A stretch of DNA of 64,000 nucleotides from Urinicoccus timonensis (GCF_900232945.1 NZ_OCTU01000004.1:28919-92918); one strand, 5' to 3'; counted from the stretch's first letter, positions 18,075 through 25,479 are shown. Notes: generated from the sequence alone by a model not told the origin. Numbers and translations: made by a program.

Positions 18075-18620
18075 CTATGCTAAGAAATCTTCGTCATCAT
18101 CGTCCATGGCATCAAAGTCATCTGCTGCATTAGACCTATTTCCTAGAGGTTGACCATCTCTTAGTTTTTGAATATTCCCTAGCCCAACCGCTACGCCCTT
18201 ATTGCCATTTACATTGTAGGCATAGAAATTAAGGGATACCCTTGCATAAACCCCTGAGTAGACTTCACTTCTATCAAGAATAGGTTCTACATTTCTATCT
18301 ACAATTTGAGGTGCTGTCATAGAGTTGGCATTTAAGAAATATGCATCTGCATATGCTTCATCATCTTTTTCTGTATCGCCATCTCTTAATGGTAGTTTGA
18401 TAGCTTTCTTATTTGGTTTCTTTCCATTGAATTTAGAAAGTCCTTCATCAATAGCAGCATCTACTGCCTTTTCAATTTTCTCAATTGTCTTTTGGTCGCT
18501 CTTTGGAATAATGACAGATACTGAGTATCTTTCTTTACCACCATTGATTGACTTTGGTTCCCATCCGTTAAAATATGATAATCTAACTTCACCTGTAATT
18601 ACTTTTGTTTTATTTTGCAT
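18075..18620 (-). CDS. DUF2815 family protein (ssDNA-binding-like)
   Basis: A 181-residue protein of the DUF2815 family, a phage OB-fold group regarded as single-stranded DNA-binding-like. Typical features: KVITGEVRLSYFNGWEPKSI, YSVSVIIPKSDQKTIEKIEKA, VEPILDRSEVYSGVYARVSL and NGNKGVAVGLGNIQKLRDG, with an acidic C-terminal tail (DDFDAMDDDDEDFLA) like that of SSB proteins. It lies directly upstream of the polymerase operon, consistent with a replication-fork role. Confidence 0.85.
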   Translation of the reverse strand: MQNKTKVITGEVRLSYFNGWEPKSINGGKERYSVSVIIPKSDQKTIEKIEKAVDAAIDEGLSKFNGKKPNKKAIKLPLRDGDTEKDDEAYADAYFLNANSMTAPQIVDRNVEPILDRSEVYSGVYARVSLNFYAYNVNGNKGVAVGLGNIQKLRDGQPLGNRSNAADDFDAMDDDDEDFLA

Positions 18621-19107
18621 AATTTTCCTCCTGAATTATATTTATATTCGCAAATTTACCATGATACTTTTTAGCTGCTTTGTTGTACGCCATTGCAGCG
18701 TCTACTTCTTTATCAAAACTACCTAAATAAATGTGTTTGCCATTTACTCTGATGCACGCTTGCCAACATCTATCTCTAACATGAAAAGTAACTCCCTTAT
18801 ATTTAGAGTGAGAATTCTTGTTAAACTTGTTTCTATTAAAAGAATTTTCTTGTCGAGTTGCTAATCTTAAATTAGATCGTCTATTATCTAATCTATTGAG
18901 ATTTATATGATCTACTTCCATATTTTCTGGTGCATTTAGAATCTGTCTATGCATTCTAATATGGCGAGATTTATTCTCTGGATTGTGTCTACAGGCATAT
19001 AACTGACCTGGATGACCGCTGGCAAACCACTTATATTTTGATAGTTCTTTGTAATCTTCATCGTCAACTAATGCATAAAGTCCTTTTGTAAGTGGTATTT
19101 TTTTCAT
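18610..19107 (-). CDS. HNH/AP2 homing-type endonuclease
   Basis: A 165-residue free-standing HNH nuclease with a C-terminal AP2-like DNA-binding part. The HNH core is MEVDHINLNRLDNRRSNLRL followed by ATRQENSFNR; the AP2-like part is SKYKGVTFHVRDRCWQACIR and YLGSFDKEVDAAMAYNKAA. It overlaps both neighbours by a few bases (DUF2800 upstream, DUF2815 downstream), as if inserted neatly between two genes that are normally adjacent. Probably a selfish homing gene rather than a phage function. Confidence 0.88.
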   Translation of the reverse strand: MKKIPLTKGLYALVDDEDYKELSKYKWFASGHPGQLYACRHNPENKSRHIRMHRQILNAPENMEVDHINLNRLDNRRSNLRLATRQENSFNRNKFNKNSHSKYKGVTFHVRDRCWQACIRVNGKHIYLGSFDKEVDAAMAYNKAAKKYHGKFANINIIQEENYAK

Positions 19108-20222
19108 TCCTTAACCACTCCAAATTCTTCTTTAACATTGTCAATTTTTACTTCTTCTCGCTTGTCATCAATGCTTACTAAGGTTAACTTTCCTTTTGGT
19201 TTTTCTAATAAGTCGCTGATATTTTCATCAAAGACCTTCTTACCTAGTAACTTAGTCATAGCTGTGATGCCAAGTATCTTTTCTTCAAAGGGATTGAATC
19301 CCAGTTCTTTTACTTTGTTTATAACTTCATCTTCATCTCTGTATCTTCGATTAGACCTGCCCTCAACGAGTTTTAGGTCCTTCCATCTATGGCCCCTCAT
19401 TGCTTTTTCTAAAGCATAGGCCTTGATATCTTTGACCCATTGTTCCATTTCGTCTAGTCTTGGTAAAATCTTTTCAATTTCATCGTCAGATAGTTCTGGT
19501 GGTAGGGTAAATTCATCTTGTGCTAGTTTCAGATTCTCTTCTGCCCTTTTCCTGCATTTATTCTTAGCTTTGCAGAAGATGCACCATTCTCCACAAGAGA
19601 ATTCCCCTTCTCCTTTGTAAGCTTTCTCTGCAATCTCTCGTACAGATTCTCCCCACTTATAAAGTTCTATCTTTTTAATTTCATAAGTTGAGATATTGCA
19701 TCTTCTTGGTTGATAGATGTGAAGAACTACTTTCTCGATATCATAAATTCCATCAAAGAGAGTCAATGCACCAAGTCCGTATAACATGAGTTGTGAATTC
19801 TCTTTAGCGTCTACTAAAACTCCTTGACCATACTTTAGATCTATTACATGAAGTTCTTTTCCTCCAACAACTACACAGTCAGCAGTTCCAAAGGACTCCT
19901 TAACATAGTCTGATAGGTCAAGTCTTTCTTCCACAAAGACGGCTGGGCTTTCGTACCTACTTATAACTTCCGTTACATATGAGGCATATCCTTCAGTTAG
20001 TTCATCCATTTCCTCATCATAAAAATCCAAATCGTCAGTAGGATCTTTTACATCTAAACCTAATAACTTTTTAAGTTTATACTCTGCTAAGGCATGAGCT
20101 GATGTGCCTTCAAGCGCATAAGGACTAACCTCATCTTCATATTTTTGAGAGAGCCTAACACTTGGTGGACAGTGAATCCAGCGTGAACTACTTGATGCAG
20201 ATAATATTGCGTGATCGCCCAT
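19104..20222 (-). CDS. DUF2800 protein (RecB-like nuclease)
   Basis: A 372-residue PD-(D/E)xK nuclease of the DUF2800 family. N-terminal SASSSSRWIHCPPSVRLS and GTSAHALAEYKL, active-site stretch FGTADCVVVGGKELHVIDLK with Asp and DLK, and a C-terminal four-cysteine iron-sulfur-type cluster (CGEWCIFCKAKNKC). These accompany DUF2815 and PolA genes in Firmicutes phages and are thought to be exonucleases in replication/recombination. The ATG overlaps the upstream stop (TGATG). Confidence 0.9.
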   Translation of the reverse strand: MGDHAILSASSSSRWIHCPPSVRLSQKYEDEVSPYALEGTSAHALAEYKLKKLLGLDVKDPTDDLDFYDEEMDELTEGYASYVTEVISRYESPAVFVEERLDLSDYVKESFGTADCVVVGGKELHVIDLKYGQGVLVDAKENSQLMLYGLGALTLFDGIYDIEKVVLHIYQPRRCNISTYEIKKIELYKWGESVREIAEKAYKGEGEFSCGEWCIFCKAKNKCRKRAEENLKLAQDEFTLPPELSDDEIEKILPRLDEMEQWVKDIKAYALEKAMRGHRWKDLKLVEGRSNRRYRDEDEVINKVKELGFNPFEEKILGITAMTKLLGKKVFDENISDLLEKPKGKLTLVSIDDKREEVKIDNVKEEFGVVKE

Positions 20223-20518
20223 CAGAGTTTCTCCACATCTGCTATCAAGTCTTTATAGTTACTTGGTTCAATGTCAGATAACTTTTTAGCTCCATACTTT
20301 TCTAAGAGTTCTCTTATCTTAGCTGTATGGCCTAATCTTGATTTGTCGGCTAGTATTTTTCTAACATCTTCAATCTCATAGGTCTTTTCTTCTTGTTTTA
20401 CCTTTTCTTCTTTAGGCAGTTCCTCATCACTTTCTAGTGCTGTGAGAAAGACACCTATACTAGATGCAAGATTCTCTGCATCTTCTTTGATTTCCATTAG
20501 TAGCTTTATTCTTGACAC
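20222..20518 (-). CDS. Conserved small phage protein
   Basis: A 98-residue acidic helical protein. The C-terminal half (VRKILADKSRLGHTAKIREL, LEKYGAKKLSDIEPSNY) is a pattern seen in many Firmicutes phages upstream of DUF2800 genes, often mislabelled as an rRNA biogenesis protein. GTG start at 20518 with GGAG 6 nt upstream. No function is established. Confidence 0.7.
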   Translation of the reverse strand: MSRIKLLMEIKEDAENLASSIGVFLTALESDEELPKEEKVKQEEKTYEIEDVRKILADKSRLGHTAKIRELLEKYGAKKLSDIEPSNYKDLIADVEKL

Positions 20519-20624
20519 TTTTTTCTCCTTTCTCTGGTTGCATTAATTCCATAGCTATCTTCTTGGCAACAATTGAGATGGCTATTAAACTTTCTGCCAT
20601 CTGTTCGTTTTTTACTAAGTCCAC
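20460..20624 (-). CDS. Small phage protein, possible C-terminal part of repeat ORF
   Basis: A 54-residue protein (VDLVKNEQMAESLIAISIVA, KKIAMELMQPEKGEKS) that can start at GTG 20624, 6 nt after GGAGG. It resembles short phage proteins found just before the gene at 20222-20518, with which it overlaps by 59 nt in another frame. The frame stays open upstream through a 4 x 48-nt tandem repeat to a TTG at 20831, so it may instead be the C-terminal part of a 123-residue repeat protein. Confidence 0.5.
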   Translation of the reverse strand: MDLVKNEQMAESLIAISIVAKKIAMELMQPEKGEKSVKNKATNGNQRRCRESCI

Positions 20625-20816
20625 TTTGTTCCTCCTTTCATACTCCTTGGGACATTCATTAAATTTTTGAGTAAGATTTCTCCTCTCATACTCCTTAGGA
20701 CATTTGCCTTCATTTTGAGTAAGTTGTATCTCCTCATACTTCTTAGGACATCCTGTTTGTATTTGAGTAAGACTTCTTCCCTCATATTCCTTAGGACATC
20801 TAGTAAGTTTTTGAGT
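20625..20816 (-). repeat. Four 48-nt tandem repeats, apparently translated
   Basis: Four back-to-back units of exactly 48 nt fill the gap between the sigma-like gene and the GTG at 20624. In the open frame each encodes 16 residues of the form TQ-x4-CPKEYERRNL. Differences between units 3 and 4 within CPKEYERRN are all synonymous third-position changes (CCT/CCC, GAG/GAA, AGA/AGG, AAT/AAC), which argues that the repeat is translated and under protein-level constraint. The only start for the whole frame is TTG 20831, inside the end of the sigma-like gene, with a poor ribosome site. Confidence 0.8.
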
Positions 20817-20818
20817 AA

Positions 20819-21337
20819 TTATTTTTTCCAAGGTCTCAATTTCTCTTGAATCTTTGGTAAATGCTTATTTTTGATGTTATTAACTGTTTTTTGGGATATT
20901 CCTACTACTTCTGCGACTTCTCTTTCTTTCATTTCGTAGATAAAAAGTAGTTTTAGAACTTCTTTATCTCTTTCAGAAAATTCACTAATGACTTCTAAGA
21001 ATGCTTCTTCTAGAAGTTTGTACGTTACTATGTCCTCAGTATTTTTAACGCTAGTTACTTCAAAGTCGTATTCTTCTTCAGCAACATCAAGGGATAAGGG
21101 AAGACCATATTCTTTTGTTTCGACAAAGCCTGTTTCTAAACTTCCTGCTTGGACATAGTTTCCATTTTTCTCAGCCACTGTTTTAATTCTGTCTTTATCC
21201 TGTAGTTCTTCTAAATTCTTGTAGGCTCTTTGGATTCTCTTTTTTTCTCTCCAGATTGGTTTCATATATTCTTTGTAGACTTCTTCACTAACTTCGATTT
21301 CTTTGCCATTTATTTCTAAATATCTTTTCTTTGCCAT
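20819..21337 (-). CDS. Sigma-70 region 4-like phage regulator
   Basis: A 172-residue protein. Residues ~110-172 form a sigma region 4-like helix-turn-helix (FSERDKEVLKLLFIYEMKER, EVAEVVGISQKTVNNIKNKH). The N-terminal part is charged (KPIWREKKRIQRAYKNLEEL) and lacks sigma region 2, so it may act as a transcription regulator rather than a full sigma factor. Good SD before ATG. It is followed by the tandem repeat and the early gene run. Confidence 0.8.
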   Translation of the reverse strand: MAKKRYLEINGKEIEVSEEVYKEYMKPIWREKKRIQRAYKNLEELQDKDRIKTVAEKNGNYVQAGSLETGFVETKEYGLPLSLDVAEEEYDFEVTSVKNTEDIVTYKLLEEAFLEVISEFSERDKEVLKLLFIYEMKEREVAEVVGISQKTVNNIKNKHLPKIQEKLRPWKK

Positions 21338-21363
21338 CTTTTGCCTCCTTGCAAAATCTCTAG

Positions 21364-21455
21364 ATCCGCAAGAAGGCCATCCGTAAAAACAAAAAAAGAC
21401 GGCAATAGAAAACCATGGTTTGGTTTTCCGACTGCCGTCTAGCGTTCTTGCGGAT
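21364..21455. repeat. Nested inverted repeats around an early terminator
   Basis: Outer arms ATCCGCAAGAA (21364-21374) and TTCTTGCGGAT (21445-21455) are perfect 11-bp complements and enclose a second, independent hairpin (AGACGGCA 21397-21404 with TGCCGTCT 21433-21440, and GAAAACCA 21408-21415 with TGGTTTTC 21421-21428). The whole can fold as one long structured element on either strand. Confidence 0.75.
21385..21440 (-). terminator. Intrinsic terminator in the early region
   Basis: On the minus strand the hairpin AGACGGCA...GAAAACCA/TGGTTTTC...TGCCGTCT is followed by TTTTTTTGTTTTT. It lies between the 44-residue orphan gene and the sigma-like gene, so early transcription would stop or be controlled here. 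Confidence 0.8.
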
Positions 21456-21460
21456 ATCTT

Positions 21461-21595
21461 TTACTTATTTAAAATTTTAATTTCGCCTTTAACTACATAG
21501 GCTATGGTTGTACTTTTACCTCGCCTGATAGTTAGCTTTTTCTTGTCTTCACTAATATCACAGACTCTTTTTCCTTCTTTGTTTCTTATTTCTAT
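21461..21595 (-). CDS. 44-residue orphan phage protein, apparent ATA start
   Basis: A short frame not reached by any ATG. It reads (I)EIRNKEGKRVCDISEDKK, LTIRRGKSTTIAYVVKGEIK, ILNK and stop. Many Firmicutes phages carry a ~45-residue protein starting MEIRN-x-GK-x-V at this place. Here the start position holds ATA at 21595, exactly 7 nt after GGAGG. There is no ATG, GTG or TTG alternative upstream of the conserved part. Function unknown. Confidence 0.65.
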   Translation of the reverse strand: MEIRNKEGKRVCDISEDKKKLTIRRGKSTTIAYVVKGEIKILNK

Positions 21596-21614
21596 AGGAT
21601 CACCTCCTTAATAT

Positions 21615-21656
21615 AAAAATAGCCAGATGAGTTTCTTTTTGAATACTCATCCGGCT
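21615..21656 (-). terminator. Terminator-like hairpin after zinc-ribbon gene
   Basis: AGCCGGATGAGT and ACTCATCTGGCT pair (one internal mismatch) followed by ATTTTTAT on the minus strand, directly downstream of the 54-residue zinc-ribbon gene and just before the ribosome site of the 44-residue gene. Confidence 0.65.
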
Positions 21657-21671
21657 ATTTGATAGTTACAT

Positions 21672-21836
21672 TTACTTCTTTGCTCGGTATGGTTTTTTCT
21701 TATTTTTGTTTGATATTTCCAGTGTTGAGATTTTCCCACAGTGTGGACATTTTGCTGCTATCTTTATTTTCTCTAAAGGAATTCTTGATACATCAAAAAA
21801 TCTCTTTTTACAGACTGGACATGCCATTTGTTCCAT
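21672..21836 (-). CDS. 54-residue zinc-ribbon protein
   Basis: Starts at ATG 21836 with AAGGAGG 4 nt upstream. The sequence MEQMACPVCKKRFFDVSRIP and AAKCPHCGKISTLEI contains two CxxC pairs typical of a zinc ribbon, then a basic tail (KNKKKPYRAKK). It is one of the small early genes between the ImmA-like peptidase and the sigma-like regulator. Role unknown. Confidence 0.65.
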   Translation of the reverse strand: MEQMACPVCKKRFFDVSRIPLEKIKIAAKCPHCGKISTLEISNKNKKKPYRAKK

Positions 21837-21883
21837 AATACCTCCTTATCTTTCCTTGTTAGCTTCTTTGCTAATTTCTTTCT

Positions 21884-21910
21884 TAAAAAAATATAGCTAA
21901 GCTATATTTT
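21884..21910 (-). terminator. Terminator of the repressor operon
   Basis: AAAATATAGC and GCTATATTTT flank a 3-nt loop and are followed by TTTTTTAAG on the minus strand at the very end of the ImmA-like gene. Confidence 0.65.
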
Positions 21911-22694
21911 AAAAACTAAATTCGTTATATAGTTCTTTTGTTAATTCAAAATCATTAGGTGCATAGCCTAATACTTTTAATCGAACTAATGCTGCTGTTT
22001 TTGATACTTGGAATTGCTCTGATACTTTCATGATGAAATCAAATAGATAAGTTTCATCCTTGATATGCTTATCATAACCTAGATAGTATAAATACTTTCT
22101 GATCGCTTTTTTATTCATCAAAAGACAAGAAGCAAATGTATTCGCCTGCCATTCTATTGTATCCATAAATCCCCAGCGTTTATTTTTCTTCTTATTAACA
22201 TCGCCAGTTCGACAAGCTAGCGAAGCAGGCTTTTCTTCTTCATTAAAAAAAGATATTTGGTTTGGATCTCTATAGAATACACACGGATGAATTACACCAT
22301 GTCCACATTCATGAGCTAGGGTAAACCTTCTAAATCCTTTATCTCTTGGATTGTCTAATTGTTTATCTATTAGAATAGTATTGGCTCTATCTGTAAGATA
22401 TTCTAGTTCCCATTGTCCCGTTTCAACATTTGGCATTAGGCTTTTCATTGTTCTTATTACTTGGTCATCATTAAAGACCATCATTCCTGCATAGCATCCG
22501 TTATGAGATAAGTAGGCATACTCAACACTAAACCCTAAATCAAATTCTGCCAGTCCTTCAATATCTACTGCTTCAAAATTCTCGATTGCAGAAGGACAAT
22601 ATTTATTGAGAATATTCTCGGTCAGTGATTCAATTTGATCTAAAGTGATAAATGGAGCACCTGTACTTGATTTGTTGAAGTTATATTGATACAT
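21909..22694 (-). CDS. ImmA/IrrE-family metallopeptidase
   Basis: A 261-residue zinc peptidase. FTLAHECGHGVIHP carries the HExxH zinc motif (HECGH), preceded by TILIDKQLDNPRDKGFRRFT, and the distal WQANTFASCLLMNKKAIRKY region supplies the third ligand helix. ImmA-type proteases cleave phage repressors such as the neighbouring XRE protein to trigger induction. The gene directly follows the repressor (2-nt gap), so the pair forms a classical lysogeny switch cassette. Confidence 0.9.
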   Translation of the reverse strand: MYQYNFNKSSTGAPFITLDQIESLTENILNKYCPSAIENFEAVDIEGLAEFDLGFSVEYAYLSHNGCYAGMMVFNDDQVIRTMKSLMPNVETGQWELEYLTDRANTILIDKQLDNPRDKGFRRFTLAHECGHGVIHPCVFYRDPNQISFFNEEEKPASLACRTGDVNKKKNKRWGFMDTIEWQANTFASCLLMNKKAIRKYLYYLGYDKHIKDETYLFDFIMKVSEQFQVSKTAALVRLKVLGYAPNDFELTKELYNEFSF

Positions 22695-22696
22695 GC

Positions 22697-23068
22697 CTAC
22701 CTCTCTTTTTCAATTTCTTCAATGAATTTTATCCACTCTTCTTCTTTAACATCTAAGTCTCTAGCCTTTCTCAAAGCTACGCTTAAGCCTTTAGTCTTTA
22801 AAATATACTCTGGCAAATCAGGTGCCACCGTATTTCTTTGCTTTCCAGCTAAATCCATCATAATGGATGATTCTTCTTCATCCAAATTTAATATTTTAGC
22901 AATTTGGTTCAACCTATCTAAGTCAAAAGAGTCTCTTTTTCCTTTCTCTACATCGCTTAGATACGGTGAGGAAATATTAAGCCTGTCCGCCATATCTTTT
23001 AAGGTGATTCTTAAATCCTTTCTCTTCTGAGAAATAAAATCCCCAAAAGTCAGTTCGTGATTGTTCAT
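22697..23068 (-). CDS. XRE-family phage repressor
   Basis: A 123-residue helix-turn-helix regulator (FISQKRKDLRITLKDMADRL, NISSPYLSDVEKGKRD) with a short C-terminal helical extension. GGAGG is 5 nt before the ATG, and a consensus promoter with a TTAGC-N6-GCTAA palindrome lies upstream, fitting an autoregulated lysogenic repressor. It is transcribed in the same direction as the lytic genes, not divergently, so the lysis/lysogeny layout is not the usual back-to-back one in this part of the prophage. Confidence 0.88.
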   Translation of the reverse strand: MNNHELTFGDFISQKRKDLRITLKDMADRLNISSPYLSDVEKGKRDSFDLDRLNQIAKILNLDEEESSIMMDLAGKQRNTVAPDLPEYILKTKGLSVALRKARDLDVKEEEWIKFIEEIEKER

Positions 23069-23088
23069 GATTACCTCCTATTACATTA

Positions 23089-23104
23089 TTAGCTAATCTG
23101 CTAA
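23089..23104 (-). promoter_or_regulatory. Candidate repressor operator
   Basis: Inverted repeat TTAGC-N6-GCTAA between the -10 box and the XRE start codon, the expected place for autorepression by the XRE protein. Confidence 0.6.
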
Positions 23105-23240
23105 CTTGTTTATATTCTACAACTTATTAATTCGCTTGTCAAGTCCAAATATCTATTCTGTTCACTCTCCCTATAAATATCTATCCTGTCTATACACCCC
23201 TATGATTTTTACTATTGATATGTTACCACGAGGTATTTTT
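23105..23240. other. Prophage-chromosome junction region
   Basis: No gene is supported here. The region holds the repressor promoter and a near-identical direct repeat, AAATATCTATTCTGT (from 23147) and AAATATCTATCCTGT (from 23175). The prophage must end between the repressor promoter and the rlmD terminator (23241). The attachment core itself cannot be identified without the left junction, which is outside the window. Confidence 0.5.
23114..23142 (-). promoter_or_regulatory. Promoter of the repressor operon
   Basis: On the minus strand TTGACA (23142-23137) and TAGAAT (23119-23114) are spaced by exactly 17 nt, upstream of the XRE gene. Confidence 0.85.
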
Positions 23241-23290
23241 AAAATAAAAAAATGGCTTTTAAGATTTCTTAAAAAATCCTAAAAGCCATT
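23241..23290 (-). terminator. Terminator of the rlmD gene
   Basis: AATGGCTTTTAGGATT and AATCTTAAAAGCCATT pair with one bulge, followed by TTTTTTTATTTT on the minus strand just after rlmD. Confidence 0.85.
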
Positions 23291-23318
23291 GATTTCAACA
23301 GTTTTATATCTTGTTATT

Positions 23319-24659
23319 CTATTTTCTTGACATCAATACTATAGTCTCCACATGCGGCGTTTGAGGAAATAGATCCACAGGTTGAACTTCTTGGATTTGA
23401 TAGCCCAGATCTACGAATTCTTTGCAGTCTCGAGCCAGGGTGGCGGGATTGCAGGAAATGTAGATGATCTTTCCTGGGGCTAATTGGCCCAGACTTTGGA
23501 TGAAGCTGGGGTCTAGGCCCTTTCGTGGTGGATCCACAAGGGCTAGGTCAAATTCCAAGCCTTGTTTTTGCCATTGAGGAAGGATTTTTTCCGCCTTACC
23601 AGCTTGGAAATAGACATTGGTAATTTGGTTTATTTTTTTATTTTCTTCTGCTGTTTGGATGGCTTCCTTTACGATTTCCATAGCATGGACTAGTCTGGCT
23701 TTTTTGGCCAAGTGGAGGCTAATGGTCCCTAGACCGCAATAGGCATCCAAAACTCTTTCTGTCCCTTGGAGTTGGGCATAGTCCAGGGCCAGCTGGTAGA
23801 GGACTTCTGTTTGAGGGGTATTGACTTGGTAAAAGGCTTGGGGGCTTTGATAAAAGCTTAAGTCCAAGAGCTGGTCTTTTAAGTACTTGTCGCCCCAAAG
23901 GATCTTGGTTTTTCTCCCCAATATTTCCTGGTGGTCTTTTTCTTGTTTATTTTGGGCTATGGAAACCAGCTGGGGTATTTGGTCCTTCAGGTCTTGGTAG
24001 AGGGCTTGGTCCCCTAGAGGGGTTTCATTTTTACAGACAAAGAGAATCATAATCTCCCCGCTATAGTGGCCTCTTTTTAGGATAATATGGTGGAGGTTAC
24101 CCTGTTTGCTTATGGGGTCATAGGCTTGGATCTTATGTTTTCTCAAGATGTCTCGAGCCTTAAAGATGCTTTCTTCCAGGGGCTTTTCCGCCAGGTAGGT
24201 CTGGTCTACGGGGATGAAGTCGTGGCTTTTACGGCCAAAGATGCCAAATTCCAACCGGCCCTGGATGTCTTTTACAGCTAGGGTCATTTTATTGCGATAA
24301 AACCATGGATGGTCCATGGTTTTAAGGGGCTTGATCTTAATGTTTCTTTGCCCGGCAATTCTTTCCAAGGCTTGCTTGACGACATTTTCTTTAAAGGCTT
24401 TTTGCCCCTGGGCATTGAGGATTTGTAGGGGCATAATGGGCATGAGGGTGGGATCTTTGGCCTCTTGTCTTTGGGGACTTGCTTGCAGAATTTCTACTAG
24501 GTTTCCTGAGGCGAATTTTTTTCCTTTTTTCGTGACTTGGTAGAGGATTCTTTCTCCCGCTAGGGCCCCGGGAATAAAGATGGGAAACCGTCCTTCTTTT
24601 ACGACTCCCCGCCCATCATGGGTCATGTTTTCTACTTGTCCTTCTAGGTATTCTTTCAT
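23319..24659 (-). CDS. rlmD: 23S rRNA (uracil-C5)-methyltransferase RlmD/RlmCD
   Basis: A 446-residue RumA-type enzyme that makes m5U in 23S rRNA using SAM. An N-terminal TRAM domain (EGQVENMTHDGRGVVKEGRF) leads to the methyltransferase: SFYQSPQAFYQVNTPQTEVL, SAM motif LDAYCGLGTISLHLA, DPPRKGL, and the catalytic YISCNPATLARDCKEF. Its Fe-S cysteine set is not evident, as in many Gram-positive versions, which may act at both U747 and U1939 (RlmCD). It is the first chromosomal gene next to the prophage and appears intact. Confidence 0.92.
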   Translation of the reverse strand: MKEYLEGQVENMTHDGRGVVKEGRFPIFIPGALAGERILYQVTKKGKKFASGNLVEILQASPQRQEAKDPTLMPIMPLQILNAQGQKAFKENVVKQALERIAGQRNIKIKPLKTMDHPWFYRNKMTLAVKDIQGRLEFGIFGRKSHDFIPVDQTYLAEKPLEESIFKARDILRKHKIQAYDPISKQGNLHHIILKRGHYSGEIMILFVCKNETPLGDQALYQDLKDQIPQLVSIAQNKQEKDHQEILGRKTKILWGDKYLKDQLLDLSFYQSPQAFYQVNTPQTEVLYQLALDYAQLQGTERVLDAYCGLGTISLHLAKKARLVHAMEIVKEAIQTAEENKKINQITNVYFQAGKAEKILPQWQKQGLEFDLALVDPPRKGLDPSFIQSLGQLAPGKIIYISCNPATLARDCKEFVDLGYQIQEVQPVDLFPQTPHVETIVLMSRK

Positions 24660-24666
24660 GCTGGTC

Positions 24667-25479
24667 CTACTTAATCAGGTCGATACTATAGTCTTTAATG
24701 GTGGCTAGACGGTTTTTATAGAGGCGACCAGCTGCACGTTTAAAGGCTTTTTTGGATAGTTTGGTGGCCTGGTAGATCTTTTCCGGCGAGGACTTGTCTC
24801 CCAGGTCCAGGTGGCCCTTGTTGCGTTTTAAAATGGTTAGGAGGGTTTGGGCATCTTTTTCCAAACGAGTGGACACGGAGGCCTTGGTTGTCATGGTAAT
24901 TTTTCCGTCTTCATGGGCGAAAATTACCCGTCCTTGGACTTCTTCTCCTGTAATGTAGATTCCTGTGGCTTCTTTTTCCGGAATCAAGCCATCGTATTGG
25001 TAGTCAATGGCCACAAAGTAGCCTAGTTTGGCCTTGTGGTGGTAGACAACGCCCTTGACTTGGTCTCCGGGATGGAAGGTCTTGTTGCCCTTTAAGTGGT
25101 CTTTAATCTTGCTGGTCAAGGCCAGACGGTTGGATTTGTCTATATAGAGGTAGAAGAGCTGGACTGACCCTTCTTTTAGGGGGTAGACTTGCTCTGTAAA
25201 GGGACATAGGACATCCCGGTCGATGCCAATATCTACAAAGGCTCCAATTTTCGTAGCACTCACCACTCTTAAGGGGCGGATTTGCCCCAGGGTAATCTTG
25301 GGTTCTTGGATGGTGGCTTGAAGTTTCTTGTCGTGGTCTTTATAGATAAAGGCTAGAACTTTGTCATTTTCTTTCAAGTCATTTTCACGAAAAGGAATCC
25401 TTTGACCTTCTAGGTCACAATAAAAGTTTTTTCCTTCTTTTTTTACTTCTACTTCAATTTGCTTTCCTAATGCATTCAT
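24667..25479 (-). CDS. cvfB: S1-domain RNA-binding protein CvfB
   Basis: About 270 residues with tandem S1-like beta-barrels (RPLRVVSATKIGAFVDIGID, DQVKGVVYHHKAKLGYFVAI, GEEVQGRVIFAHEDGKITMT) and a C-terminal winged helix (LSKKAFKRAAGRLYKNRLAT), the CvfB/YitL layout. CvfB proteins bind RNA and affect virulence gene expression in staphylococci; the role here is unknown. I start at ATG 25479, which has AAGGAG upstream and overlaps the previous stop as ATGA. Confidence 0.9.
   Translation of the reverse strand: MNALGKQIEVEVKKEGKNFYCDLEGQRIPFRENDLKENDKVLAFIYKDHDKKLQATIQEPKITLGQIRPLRVVSATKIGAFVDIGIDRDVLCPFTEQVYPLKEGSVQLFYLYIDKSNRLALTSKIKDHLKGNKTFHPGDQVKGVVYHHKAKLGYFVAIDYQYDGLIPEKEATGIYITGEEVQGRVIFAHEDGKITMTTKASVSTRLEKDAQTLLTILKRNKGHLDLGDKSSPEKIYQATKLSKKAFKRAAGRLYKNRLATIKDYSIDLIK

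Noticed and set aside
20625-20816. The 48-nt tandem repeats as a CRISPR array
   Set aside because: Units are contiguous and degenerate along their whole length, without conserved repeat plus unique spacer structure, and no cas genes occur.
23147-23190. The 15-bp direct repeat as the attachment site
   Set aside because: Both copies are on the same side of the junction, so they cannot be attL and attR; kept only as a possible operator or arm site.
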